Positions 9,587-20,700 of a DNA stretch of 52,371 bases are shown here, one piece after another. Positions within the stretch are counted from its first letter, which is position 1. Each line of letters starts with the position of its first letter. The notes beneath the pieces were generated by a model that was not told the origin of the DNA, ran no database searches, and worked only from the letters and a program-made list of their open reading frames with translations. The stretch is from a virus. The stretch spans positions 1-52,371 of the IMG/VR virus record IMGVR_UViG_3300040801_001161, one strand, 5' to 3'. Made by a program: the position numbers and the translations under genes.

Positions 9587-12500
9587 TGGGTAAAAAGAAA
9601 TATAAAGGCGGTGGAGTAAACTTTGGAGAAATTTTGGGCACGGCAGCAGGAATTGTCGGAGGCCCGGTAGGTGGGGTAGCTACCAATGTAGCGACTAATC
9701 TTTTAATGGAAATCTTCGGCGACGATAAGACCGCTACAAATCCCAGAGTTCAACGATCCCTCAATACCCAAGGTTACCAAGATGGTGGTGTGGTTGAAGT
9801 AGAAGGAGGTGAAACCTTTGAAACCCCTGACGGTCAGGTGGGAGAGTTTGTGGGCCCCAACCACGAAAATGGAGGTATTGACGTAGAGCTTCCCGACAAC
9901 ACGGTCATCTACTCCAAGCGCCTGAAGCGCGACGGAAAGACCATGAAGAAGCGTAAGAAGAAAAGAGACAATGAAGTAGAGCGGGTACTAAAGGCCTTGG
10001 AACAGAACCCGTATGATAAGCCCAGACTGAATACTGCTAAGAGAACCCTTGAACGTGCCGCTCAGGAAGAAGCTGAGGATATTTTGTTCATGGAACTCAA
10101 TCGCCTGAAATCCACACTCGGGTACCGTGACGACTCTCCGGATAGGGACCGAGACATGAATGTGATCCCGTCCAATCAGATTTCTATGGACGGAGTCAGC
10201 CAGCCCATCGCCGCAACCGGAGTTCCAAGCGGAGAGCAAAGAGTCATGCAGCCCGGTGAAGAACATCTCTTCCCTAAAGACCAAGCTGTGGTGGAACAGA
10301 AGATGAGGTCTTTCCAACAGGGAGGAATTAACAGGAGCTTTACCGTAACTGACAACAATAGACCCCCACAAAGCACAGTAACTATTCGTAATGCTCTGAA
10401 TCCGATGGATTGGGGAGTTAAAGAGTATTTGGGTAGTTTTGGTACAGCCTTTGCCCAAGCAAAAAAAGAAGGTAAAAAACAGTTTTTGTGGAATGGCAGG
10501 CGGTACAATACCCGTGATGTCAATGATGATCTGGTATTTAGTGGTGATGCTGAAAGGTTGCGAGAAGTCATCAATACCAACTATCCCGAGCTTAAACGAT
10601 ATATTAATCGCATTAGCAAGACTACTCCTACCGTTAATTTAATTAGTGAGGATCGCTCTTTAGTCGAACAGTTAAAAGCACCACATGGTAGAGCTTTCTA
10701 CGATCCTACTAATCATAGTGTAAATGTAAACGATTATGACAATGACCTTGAGATAATGAATGAGCTATACGCTGAGTTAGCTCATGCTGTAGAGCCCGCT
10801 ATTCATGGACGTCATCGCCCCGAAAGGCATGTTTTTGGACTGCTCAAGCATGGGGACCATGATCGCTATTTAGAGCCCGGAGCAGAAGAATGGCTGACTC
10901 ATCGTATGATAGAGCCGGGTATTTCTTTAGTGGGGGAAGGTAATTTGTCAGAAGAAGAGATTAAGCGAATCCAAAACCACTTAGGGGTAGAAGCTGATGG
11001 TATCCTCGGGCCTAAGACCTATAAAGCTATAGTTGATAGATACTCTGATGCAGACACAGAGGGGCTTTCACAGAGAGATTCACTAAATACACTGTATCCT
11101 TTATTCGACACCTTTGATTCGCATAAGCTTTTAGACTCATTAAATAAGTACGTAGGGATAGACGACCCCAAATTTCAGCGCAACAAACAGGTCATTAAAG
11201 ACTATATTAATGAGGTGGATTCTATGCTTAATGAGAAAAAGCACAGACAAGTTGAGTACCAACATGAGAAAAAGCACAGACAAGTTGAGTACCAACAGGG
11301 TGGAACAGTCTGGAGTGAATATGGAGGAGATACAGGGGAACGTAAGTTACAGGAACAACTCAAAGAACTTGGCTACCTCGAAGGAGAGCCCAAAGCTAAG
11401 CCCACGGCTGCCTCTCGTAGAGCAGTTAAGGCCTTTCAAAAGGCTACGGGCCTGAAAGTGGACGGTATAGCGGGTGCCAAAACATTAGGCACTCTCCGTT
11501 CGATTGTTAACGAAAGCACACCTAATGAGGAATCTGCTGATCCTGCTTTTTTGATGGGGCCTCAAGTTAGTCCGTCTGTTGAACAGCTTGGGGCCTTCGA
11601 CGAAGAAAAGTATAAGAAAGAGAAGAAGAATTTCCTTAACGAACGCACAAGTAAATTTGATCGGGAAGCTCATCTGGAGGCAGCTAAAACCTACTTGGAC
11701 TCCAAGAAGGGGCGGCATGAATTTAAGCCTGAAGATTTAGTAGACCCCATCGAAAAGTATTATAAGGAGACCGGATATGTCTATCCCATAGACCTCATGC
11801 TAACGAACATGCGGGCAGAGGGTGCCTTTAATCCGGGTGATCGGGGACGAAGCAAATGGACCAACCCGGTTAATTGGGGAGAGCATGACTCCGGGACCAA
11901 GCTACGGTTTAAGCATCCCAAAGATGCGCTGTATTCCTATATTAAAGGCATGCACAAAAACTATTTGGGGGATAATAAGACTCCGGATGACCTCGCCCAG
12001 AACTTCGTAAATAAAAAAGGGTATCGCTATGCCAGCAATCCCGACTATGAGCGCAAGCTGGTGCAGCCTATCCTTAACGAGGTTCGGGAGCGTATAGGGG
12101 GAATCACCTTAAACCCCTTCCGATTTGAGGGCCCCCTAATCGGCGATACGGAAATGCCGCGAGATAATACACGGGTCATGGCCTCTGGGGGTCTAACCCC
12201 AAGTAAAGCAAAGAAGATGTTAGACGACGGAAAAGTATACGGAAAACCACTTACTGATAAGCAGAAGAAGTACTTTGGCTATGTAGCATCCCAAAAGTAT
12301 CAACTGGGAGGTATGACCCAGTTCGACAACGCTAAAAAGTATCTACGTACCAAGTACTCGGATGTGTTGGAAAACCTGCCGGAAGATGGGTTTAGCCTTG
12401 ATGAAGCGCCCCCTTTCCTACAGACACCCCGGGATTTTAATAACCTCTATGACTTCATGGGGCCCCAGTACAAGGACTATCTCCCGGATAAAGGACGTGA

Positions 12501-13332
12501 TTTTGTCTACGGACCGGAGCACCAAGATGCTATAGTCAACTCAGGCTATCTGAGAGCTATGGGACTACGCTGGGACCCGGACACTAACAGGGTCTTTAAG
12601 GGAGGAATGAGTGCCTTCCCGACCTTAGGGGATACTCCCGGAATCAACGATACTCCCCAGATTGACTACCCCAGCCCAACTGAAAACTTGGCCGCTAAAC
12701 TACGCGACGGAGGGGATGAAGAAGTGGTAGAAGACGACGTCATGCAAAGCCGTGGCCTCAATCTATCGGGTAATATGGGAGATGTGGGTACGGCAATCTC
12801 TGGCTTTAGCCCCCTGCTGACCTCCGTAATCAACCGACTGGGTGATGAGGAGAACCCCAATTACTTTGCCGGGTTTGGAGAGGATGCCCTAAATGCTAAC
12901 GATGCTGCCATTGTGGGAAGTAACCGGGCCCGTGATCGGGGTATGCGAGAACTACGCCGTCAGGCTAATGCTACCCGGAGGGGTAACCAAGCCCGGTCAG
13001 TTAACGTACAGAACGCTCTGGACTTGGCGACCCTGACAGCTACGGATGACGCTACTGCCGGACTCATGGATAGGTACAACGATGCTATCCGCCGTATCAT
13101 GCTAGACCGCTCCGGTTTGGAGAACCAGCAAGATCAGGCAATCATGCAGGGGCGGGGACAGGCAGACATTGCAGACCGTCAGGACCGTGATCAGTTTTTT
13201 ACTGCTCTTTCTAGCTCGTTACAATCTGCGGGTGCTGGACTGCAACAAATGCAGAAGAATAAGAATATACGGGAGGCTGCGCGGGAAGCAGACCTGCAAG
13301 GGCTCTATAGCCTCCTTCAACTGTTTGGATAA
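9586..13332 (+). CDS. Multidomain cargo/ejection protein with peptidoglycan-binding and lytic-like segments
   Basis: A 1248-aa protein. Residues 55-110 carry EVEGGETFETPDGQVGEF and NGGIDVELPDNT, a motif I recall from crAss-like cargo proteins. Residues about 395-450 look like a degenerate peptidase (ELYAELAHAVEP, then EPGAEEWLTHRMIEP). Two PG_binding_1-like repeats follow: IQNHLGVEADGILGPKTY near residue 465 and VKAFQKATGLKVDGIAGAKT near 615. A glucosaminidase-like region with a candidate Glu (MRAEGAF, about 743-749) ends with a YASNPDYERKL motif. Near 865 is SKAKKMLDDGKVYGKPLTDK, a motif common in phage virion proteins. It probably enters the cell envelope with the DNA and opens peptidoglycan. 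The domain functions are inferred. Confidence 0.6.
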   Translation: MGKKKYKGGGVNFGEILGTAAGIVGGPVGGVATNVATNLLMEIFGDDKTATNPRVQRSLNTQGYQDGGVVEVEGGETFETPDGQVGEFVGPNHENGGIDVELPDNTVIYSKRLKRDGKTMKKRKKKRDNEVERVLKALEQNPYDKPRLNTAKRTLERAAQEEAEDILFMELNRLKSTLGYRDDSPDRDRDMNVIPSNQISMDGVSQPIAATGVPSGEQRVMQPGEEHLFPKDQAVVEQKMRSFQQGGINRSFTVTDNNRPPQSTVTIRNALNPMDWGVKEYLGSFGTAFAQAKKEGKKQFLWNGRRYNTRDVNDDLVFSGDAERLREVINTNYPELKRYINRISKTTPTVNLISEDRSLVEQLKAPHGRAFYDPTNHSVNVNDYDNDLEIMNELYAELAHAVEPAIHGRHRPERHVFGLLKHGDHDRYLEPGAEEWLTHRMIEPGISLVGEGNLSEEEIKRIQNHLGVEADGILGPKTYKAIVDRYSDADTEGLSQRDSLNTLYPLFDTFDSHKLLDSLNKYVGIDDPKFQRNKQVIKDYINEVDSMLNEKKHRQVEYQHEKKHRQVEYQQGGTVWSEYGGDTGERKLQEQLKELGYLEGEPKAKPTAASRRAVKAFQKATGLKVDGIAGAKTLGTLRSIVNESTPNEESADPAFLMGPQVSPSVEQLGAFDEEKYKKEKKNFLNERTSKFDREAHLEAAKTYLDSKKGRHEFKPEDLVDPIEKYYKETGYVYPIDLMLTNMRAEGAFNPGDRGRSKWTNPVNWGEHDSGTKLRFKHPKDALYSYIKGMHKNYLGDNKTPDDLAQNFVNKKGYRYASNPDYERKLVQPILNEVRERIGGITLNPFRFEGPLIGDTEMPRDNTRVMASGGLTPSKAKKMLDDGKVYGKPLTDKQKKYFGYVASQKYQLGGMTQFDNAKKYLRTKYSDVLENLPEDGFSLDEAPPFLQTPRDFNNLYDFMGPQYKDYLPDKGRDFVYGPEHQDAIVNSGYLRAMGLRWDPDTNRVFKGGMSAFPTLGDTPGINDTPQIDYPSPTENLAAKLRDGGDEEVVEDDVMQSRGLNLSGNMGDVGTAISGFSPLLTSVINRLGDEENPNYFAGFGEDALNANDAAIVGSNRARDRGMRELRRQANATRRGNQARSVNVQNALDLATLTATDDATAGLMDRYNDAIRRIMLDRSGLENQQDQAIMQGRGQADIADRQDRDQFFTALSSSLQSAGAGLQQMQKNKNIREAAREADLQGLYSLLQLFG
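11231..11296 (+). repeat. Perfect 2 x 33-bp tandem duplication inside the cargo gene
   Basis: The 33 bases at 11231-11263 are repeated exactly at 11264-11296. The repeat is in frame and duplicates an 11-residue Lys/His/Gln-rich linker containing EKKHRQVEYQ. It sits between the peptidase-like region and the second peptidoglycan-binding repeat. The absence of any mismatch suggests a recent duplication. Confidence 0.95.
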
Positions 13333-14756
13333 TGGCTAGATTCTATCAACCAAGTGAGGCGAGGTTTATTGACTTTGAACTCATGCCCCCAGAGACTTCT
13401 GGAACTACGGGTGCTGGCGCTACTCAGTCCCCGTTCGGAGACTTTAACCTCATTGATGAGGACGTACCCCGTTTTCAAGAGATTATGGATGAGTATGAGG
13501 CTCGTACCAATGAGATCGTAAGTCGGCTCCAACAGGATAAGAACGCCGATGTTACCGGGGAGGTCATGAGCCTTCGCAGGGACTTGGGTAGAGAAATGAC
13601 TGCCGGGGAGCTTCGGGCCATGCGGCAAAGGCATGAGAGGTTTCAGCAAATGGATGACCAGCTCAAAGAACTCTTTAAGGGTAGGCCTTATGAGTATGAG
13701 CAGGCTAAGCGCAGAATTCAAATTGATCCCTTGGACTATGATCCCCAGACAGGTAGTTTTGGCCAGATTCAGGGACCCTCTGTGGTGGCTCCGTGGACCC
13801 CGGAAAGGGAATCAGCATGGAAGACTAATGCACTGAAGTTAGTTCAGGAGAAAGTCCTAAAGGAGTACAGGGACAAATTCCCTCTCTCCCCTACAGAATC
13901 ATATACGGAGATGGTCACCAAGCTTGGTTATGATAGAAGCGATATAGAACGTATCTTAGCGAACACACTAAGCGATGAGGACGTTAGGGCCATGAATCAA
14001 TTCTACGAAATGTACGGTATCCCGGGAGATGAGTCCAACTTCTATGTAGATGGGCGCATTAATCTGGATACTCGATTGGGTAGGTCTATTTCTGATCTGG
14101 CAGATGCCTTTGCGGGGACTACTAAAGTTCAGCGGGAAGGGGCCCGAGGTCGGGATTTTGCGGCAGAGGAAACTATCCGAGCAGCAAACCGCGCACCTTC
14201 AGGATCAGGAGAGGCTGACCTCACACCCACTGAGGATTACTTCTTCGATAAGTTGATAGCTTTGTATAAGGGACACGGGTATGATGTGTATGGAGGGGTA
14301 CAATCCGGAACCATCACTCCCAACATGCTCTCCCCCGAAATGATTGCTGCCTTTGACGGTATGTTCGCCGGACAAGAATTTGCAGATACCGGACAGGTTG
14401 TGGAGGGTATTCTCATGGACCCTGTTGAGGGGGAGGGGTATAAGCAAAACATACCGCAAGTAGTCTTGGTTCCGGCTGAGCAATTCGGAAGATCGGGAGG
14501 GCCTAATGCACCAAATAGAGCCACAGTGGCTCTGAATTTGGAGTTCTTCCGGAAAATGCTTGATGGAAATACAGCAGATAGAAACCGCTTCCATGAGCTT
14601 TATCGTAGATTTAAAGAGGCTGGGCTGTTGGATAGAAAGACCGACATCAATATAGATCAGGGAAGCCTCCAAGATACCATGCGCCAGAACCAGCAAGAAA
14701 GGCTGAAGGCTCCTAAAAAGGGTGGAACCGATGCTGAACGAATTTTTGATAACTGA
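13332..14756 (+). CDS. Cargo-like internal virion protein
   Basis: A 474-aa, charged, mostly helical protein. Residues about 48-130 contain long amphipathic helices (FQEIMDEYEARTNEIVSRL and following), with Glu/Arg-rich coiled-coil character. No catalytic motif is visible. It starts by TAATG overlap with the 1248-aa gene and ends 5 bp before the 3513-aa gene. This position, between a cargo-like protein and a giant polyvalent protein, suggests a second internal or ejected protein, as found in crAss-like virions. Confidence 0.5.
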   Translation: MARFYQPSEARFIDFELMPPETSGTTGAGATQSPFGDFNLIDEDVPRFQEIMDEYEARTNEIVSRLQQDKNADVTGEVMSLRRDLGREMTAGELRAMRQRHERFQQMDDQLKELFKGRPYEYEQAKRRIQIDPLDYDPQTGSFGQIQGPSVVAPWTPERESAWKTNALKLVQEKVLKEYRDKFPLSPTESYTEMVTKLGYDRSDIERILANTLSDEDVRAMNQFYEMYGIPGDESNFYVDGRINLDTRLGRSISDLADAFAGTTKVQREGARGRDFAAEETIRAANRAPSGSGEADLTPTEDYFFDKLIALYKGHGYDVYGGVQSGTITPNMLSPEMIAAFDGMFAGQEFADTGQVVEGILMDPVEGEGYKQNIPQVVLVPAEQFGRSGGPNAPNRATVALNLEFFRKMLDGNTADRNRFHELYRRFKEAGLLDRKTDINIDQGSLQDTMRQNQQERLKAPKKGGTDAERIFDN

Positions 14757-14761
14757 TACTT

Positions 14762-17700
14762 ATGAACGGTGATCCGTTAAAGAAACTATACAACTTACTC
14801 GACGAACCTACTCGTCAGAGTATGGACTATGATACTTTTGTGGAGCAGATGAAGGACCCTGCCACAAGACAGAAGTTCTATGCCTATAAAAAGGACGCGC
14901 ATGGGTATCAGTCTTTTCAGGATTTTGAGCGGGATGCTGTCTATGGTATGATGGACTCTACCTCCAGAGCCAACATAGACAGGGATGAGTTCTACGAAAA
15001 GCTACAGGACAGGGAAGCCAGAGGAAGGGCCTATAACCAGCTTAGTCATGGGTACCCATCAATGGAGGACTTCAATAAGAACCTAGGATTTGTAGAACCT
15101 AAGGTCACCCCGGTTGAACCCATGCAAAGGGAGTCCACCACCTATCAGCCACAAGTTGAGCTGGAGATGATGGGAGAGCTTGCCAAGAAAGGACGCCAGA
15201 AAGCCCTTGATCGGATAGAAAACACAGACCTGACTCAGCATCCCATTGATGCTTTGTACTCTGATATGGATGAGCAGGAGAAGGAGTACCTCCAAGAAAC
15301 AGGACTCTTGGAATACACAATGGGAGCTAAAGAGGGGGATAAGTCGGTATCTCAGTATAGAGCAGAGTACGAGGCAATTGTCTCTAGGGGAAATGATTTG
15401 AACAAGGCACACGGGGCTTTAGTGGATCGCATGAAGGCCGACCTTGGGGTACAGGGTGTGGAGAATGTGTATAAAGCCATAGAAGCTAAAGAAGAGTTAG
15501 AGCGCCAGTATGAGATAACCAAGGACCCTGAAATCCTTGAGAAGATTCAGTTCTACAATGATGTAGAAGCACAAGCCAAGGAGCTGCCGTACTACGATAA
15601 GCTTGCCCAGATAGAGCAGGCCATGCAAATCAATGAGCAGCAGTACAAGGCCTTTTTAGAGGACCCAGCCAACTCTTTCCCCCAAAAACAGGAGAAGATC
15701 ACAGATAACATCCAAAAGACAATGGATGTCATCGCCGCCAGTCCAGACTTCACAACCCACCAAATATTATTCCAACTGGCTTGGGGTAAGGCGGTAGGCC
15801 GTATGGTTGGAGGTATCATGGTAGGTGTTGGCGGTGTCATGGGAGAGATGCCCCTACAAAGAATCAGGGAAGCCGCAGGCATGACCAACATGGGAACAGC
15901 TCTTGCTGATCTTGGAGCTGATCTGATCGAGATTCAGGAAACCTACGCTCCCACTCCCCGGAAGTTTACCCGTAATGTATATTCCAATACTGCCATAATA
16001 AAGCAGGGCGGTAAGTCCATCCAAGTGGACTACAAGCAGAATAAGCCAGTAGCTGCGTTTGACAGCCAAGGTAACCCTATTGATCTTTCCTCTATAGACA
16101 AAACACTCCTAAAGGATGCTCAACCTTCTGGACGTTTCAACTGGACCCCCTTTATTGCCCAGACCAACCAGACAGTAGCAGACCTCGGTGTACAGGTAAT
16201 CGGAGCTGGTAAGTTCAGTACGGGTTTGAAAGCATTAGGGGTAGGGGCAAAGGCTGCGGCATATACCGGACAGACTATGGCGGTGGCCGGACAGATGGCA
16301 GGGGGTCTGTACGAAGAAGGGTTGGAAGCCTTTGACGGGGATAAGCATGCTGCTGCTCGCTATGCAGTTACCTTGGGCTCCATGATAGGTATGGTAAGTA
16401 ATGTGTTTGGTCTGGAAACAAGATTAGCTTCCGGACAGGCTGGCTTTGCCGACGACCTTCTTAGGAGCACCAGCACGGCAGTTAAATCCATGAGAGGGTT
16501 GAAGCCCCATGAAGCCGCAGCCTACCGATTTAAGAGTTTGGTGGGGGCTGGACTGGGTGAGGGTTTCGAGGAGACCATGTTGGAGAAAATTCCAGAGATG
16601 GGACTAAAAACCCTATCCAACGCCACGGGGGCTGACTTTGAGGTCATGCCGTACACGGATACAAGTGACTTTATCTCTGAGGGTATCATCGCCTTCACTG
16701 CCGGAGCTTTGTTTGGGGGGGGTAAGGGTACCAAGTCTTTGAGAGCCGATGCCATACGACTGGCCAAAGAAAACCCCGATAAATTTCTGACGGTGGCTAA
16801 TAGGTTGGGGTATGACCCGTCTAAGGTATTGGAGGCCGCGAAGGGTATAGACCCCGGTGCAAGTGATGCGGAGGTGCTGACAGCTTTTGCCAAGGCGAGT
16901 CTGCCGAAGCGGGGACCAAAGGAAATTCCTCCTATAGCCCCGGAACAAGGATATTTATTTCACTTCGAGACTGAAGATGAGATACCCGAAGAACTACAAG
17001 GCCTACCCAAGCGCACAGTAAAGGGCCCCTTAGGAGAAGACAGGATTAGAGTATCGGCCACAGGGCAACAACTAATAGACGCAGGATATGGCAAGAAGAA
17101 GGCTTCGCAAGAAGATGTTGAGAAGGTTGCAGAGAAGATCGAAAATGGAGAGGATCTTAACGAACGAGAACAAAAAATCCTCAATGAAGAAGAAGAACAA
17201 ATCCAAGAAAGGCTTGCTGAGAAAACTATTCAAGATGAAACTCCTGAAGGCGAAGTACCTACGCAAGAAACGGATGAGGGGATAATGTACTCTCCCCGGA
17301 ATCGGGAAGAACTACAGATCGCTCTACAGGATGCCTTTGAGCTGACTACAGAAGAAGCCCGGGCTGCCTCTTTGATCTATGATGCCCGTGCCCGAGCTTG
17401 GGCAAAGGCTCGTGGGAGAGACCCGGAAGCTTGGTATCGTGAGCGCTTGGAGGGTATTGTTAAGAGTACTCCTGAGGATTTGGAAGAGGGTGAGGTCAAG
17501 TTCCAGATTGGTGGGGAGATGCGGACCACTGAAAAAGAAAAGGAACTATTAGAGCAAGCCGAAGAGTTGGAAGCCCAAGGAGTTGAGCCCAGAGAGATTT
17601 TCAATCGTACAGGCTGGGAGAGAGGTGTGGATAATAAGTGGCGTAGAGATATAGAGCCCGCACAGTTGGATTTGGCCTCTGTGCTGGTCCCTAATGAACT

Positions 17701-20700
17701 AGAAAGTGAGAACGAAGTAGCGGACTACATTCTTGGCAAACTGCCTCGCGCAACTAGGCGGGAATTCAAGGGTAAGAGGAATCATGGGCTATACGGTGTT
17801 TCTAGCGCTATCGCTAATAGGTATGATATAAATGAGCCCCTACCACTTACAGAAGTACTTAAAAACGCTGAAGAACTCTTAAAGCGTTATCCCGAATTAG
17901 AAGAGTATACCTTTGTTGTCAATCCTAATCTGGAAGCTCAGGGGGAGGTAAACACGCTGAATAAAACCGTATCTATGAATCCTACACTCTCACCAACAGA
18001 GATGGAGAGTGTATTAGTGCATGAGGTACAGCATATTATCCAAGATATTGAAGGTTTCCCGAGTGGTGGGTCATCTAACATGGCCGCAAATATAGGCCCG
18101 TTTGGGTTGAATGGGCTTTTGAATAAGCTGCCCATGCGCAAAGTTTGGCTAAGCTCAGGCATAACCGCAGCAGAAACCTCTCTGGAAGAAATACGTACAG
18201 GGGAGGAGGATACCGTAGAAATAGTCTCTTCAGATACCAATATTTTTGCCCCAGCGTCTACAAACACTTTTAAGGTAGATACCGTCCCGGTAGAGGATTT
18301 AGGGGGCCTAGAGCAGGCTGAGAAGTTTTTAGAGGAGCACATTGCCATGCTTAAGGACGATCTGGAGGCTATAGAGAAGATAGAGGGTACTTTAGAAGAA
18401 CTGTTGAAAGAAGCTGAGGTAGAGGGAGGAAAGGTAATACCAGCCTTTGAGTTATATCAAAGATTAGCTGGAGAAGTGGAGGCCCGTAATGCTCAGGTAA
18501 GGGCAGGTTACAAACAGATTGTAGAGTCATTAGAGGGGGCCAACTTAGAAAATAGTCCCAATCTTAAGGAAATGCTCTCTGAAGCTGTATCAGAGCTTGG
18601 AGCAGGTATTGAAGCCACCGAGGATCGTCCCAGAGATTTACAAACCAAGGTAAGCGGAATGGGGGAGGTCATGCTCTCACAGAACCCGGACGGCTCTACC
18701 TCCTTTAATTTAGTAACCCGACGAGATAAGTTCTACTCTGCGGCTACGGAGGCTGTGTTGACCTACGATCAAGATAAGGCCACGCCCCAGCAGTGGATTA
18801 AGATGCTCCAGAATGTCAAGGGGGCCAACCAAGAGGCTGAGGCTATCGGCCTGAAGCAGAAGATGGACGCTTGGGTGGAGGCTAACAACAGTAAATCTAT
18901 CCCTAAAGACGTTGTCTACCAGTTCCTTATCGACGAAGCTGTTGAGATAGACGAAGTAGAGCGAGGAGCTAATCGAGGAATGGGGTTTGAGGATATGCCC
19001 CATATTTCCGAAGAGGATATTATATATGAGCTTAACTTACGTTTCGATACATGGGAGAGAGAGGTTGGATCCTCCTTCAGCAGGGTCCGATCTACTTTAG
19101 ACGAGAACCCGGATGTTGATGAGCAGGAACTAATAGATGAGGAGTTTGATGGGCCCATAGATGGACCCTATATGGGTTCATGGGGGGAGGAACTGCCTCA
19201 TGGAGTGGAGCGATACTTTGATGAGGCCTTTTATGAGAAGTGGACAGACGATGACTTTGCTGATCCGCCTCCAGTAAGTGTAGACTTTACACTGTCCTTT
19301 AATGCCCCAAATAGAATGATGATACATTGGGGGGTTGACGGTAATTTTTATATTTCAAAGTTTGGAATTGCTAGTCCCCAAGCTTATGACTCTTTTGGGG
19401 AAGCCGCCTTGGCTTTTGTTAGAATGCAAGGGTACGGACAATACCCGGTCTCTACTGGCATGTTTGATGAGTATGTCCCAGAAGGTTGGGAAGATAGTGA
19501 AGAATATACAGAGCTTACGCTGTCTTATCCAGAACCTGTGGTTTATACTGGGGGCCATTTTCCGGAGAATAATACGGTAGTTCATATTAGGTATGAAGAG
19601 CACCTTACCCCAGAGTGGTTGCCAGTAATAGAGCCGGGCGGGGGGACTAGGACTTATAGACACGCCCTCACAGGTAAGGAAGCCACAAGAGAAGAGCTTG
19701 GGGATAAGGTTTATACTACTATTCGTACTATCCATGTGCATGAGATTCAGTCTGACTGGGCTCAAGGCCTTAGCGTTTCAGACTTCCCTTCTTGGGAGAA
19801 GGTTCCCGACGAAGATATTGAGGTAGTGCCAGTAACTGATTTTATAGAAGAGACGCAAGTAGACTTTGAAGAAGAGCTTCGCCCTCAAGAGCAACGGGAT
19901 GCTATTATTGGGGAATTAAATAGAGTGGCTGAAAGCAGGCTGAGAAATGGGTTTCGGGGTAATGTCACAGCCCATGTATCTGTAAACCGCACAGATGGAG
20001 AGTCTGGGGATTTAGTGAATAAAGGCAATATAAAGATTTTAGCTGGGGAGGAAACTACGGAGCTTGCTTTATATGTGAGTGGTATGTCCGACCCTGTTAT
20101 AAAGCCTATACTTAGCCCTTTAACCGACGTAGATGCGGTAGCTGATGAGATCATAGAAATTATAGAAAGTCTGGACCCTGTAAGAGTATACTCGGTTGAT
20201 GCACCTTCCACGGGAAGAGGAGGTGTGCGTACCAAACACGCTAAGTTTGACCAAGCTGTTGTGACTGTATTCGCAGCAATGTCTAAGTCCCCTACCCTTG
20301 CCCAAAACATCAATACCTTTAAGAGCGCAGCCTCCAAAGATTCCTTTATAGCCGTTGTAAATAAAGATGGAGGAACCTATCTACATGGAGCTATCGCTAC
20401 AGATAATAAGGAGGCAGCTAAAAAGGAGGCAGTTAAATCTTACAGAAAGGGCATTGAGGATGTAAAAAAAGAACTACCCGCACACATGACCACTCCACAG
20501 TGGGCTGGTCTTGCCTTCCGTAAAATGTTTCAAAGGGCAGCAGAGATCGGGGCAGATGCTATTACTTGGAGCAAGGGACCTGAGATCGCTCAAGCTGTAG
20601 GGGGTCCCGAAGATTCCTTGACCGAATACTATAGCAAGGTTCTTCCAAGCATTGCCAAGAAAGAAGCTCGCAGATTTGATAAGAAGGCTAATACTGGGGA

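Noticed and set aside
9988-10580. Leftward 134-156-aa frames within the 1248-aa virion gene
   Set aside because: Two overlapping antisense frames inside a well supported structural gene; composition is that of a shadow frame.
11210-11455. Second-frame protein formed by the 33-bp duplication
   Set aside because: The frame exists only because the 33-bp unit is a multiple of three; the main frame holds the domain sequence.
17088-17285. Very basic 65-aa frame inside the giant virion gene
   Set aside because: Arises from the Glu/Lys-rich codons of the main frame read out of phase.
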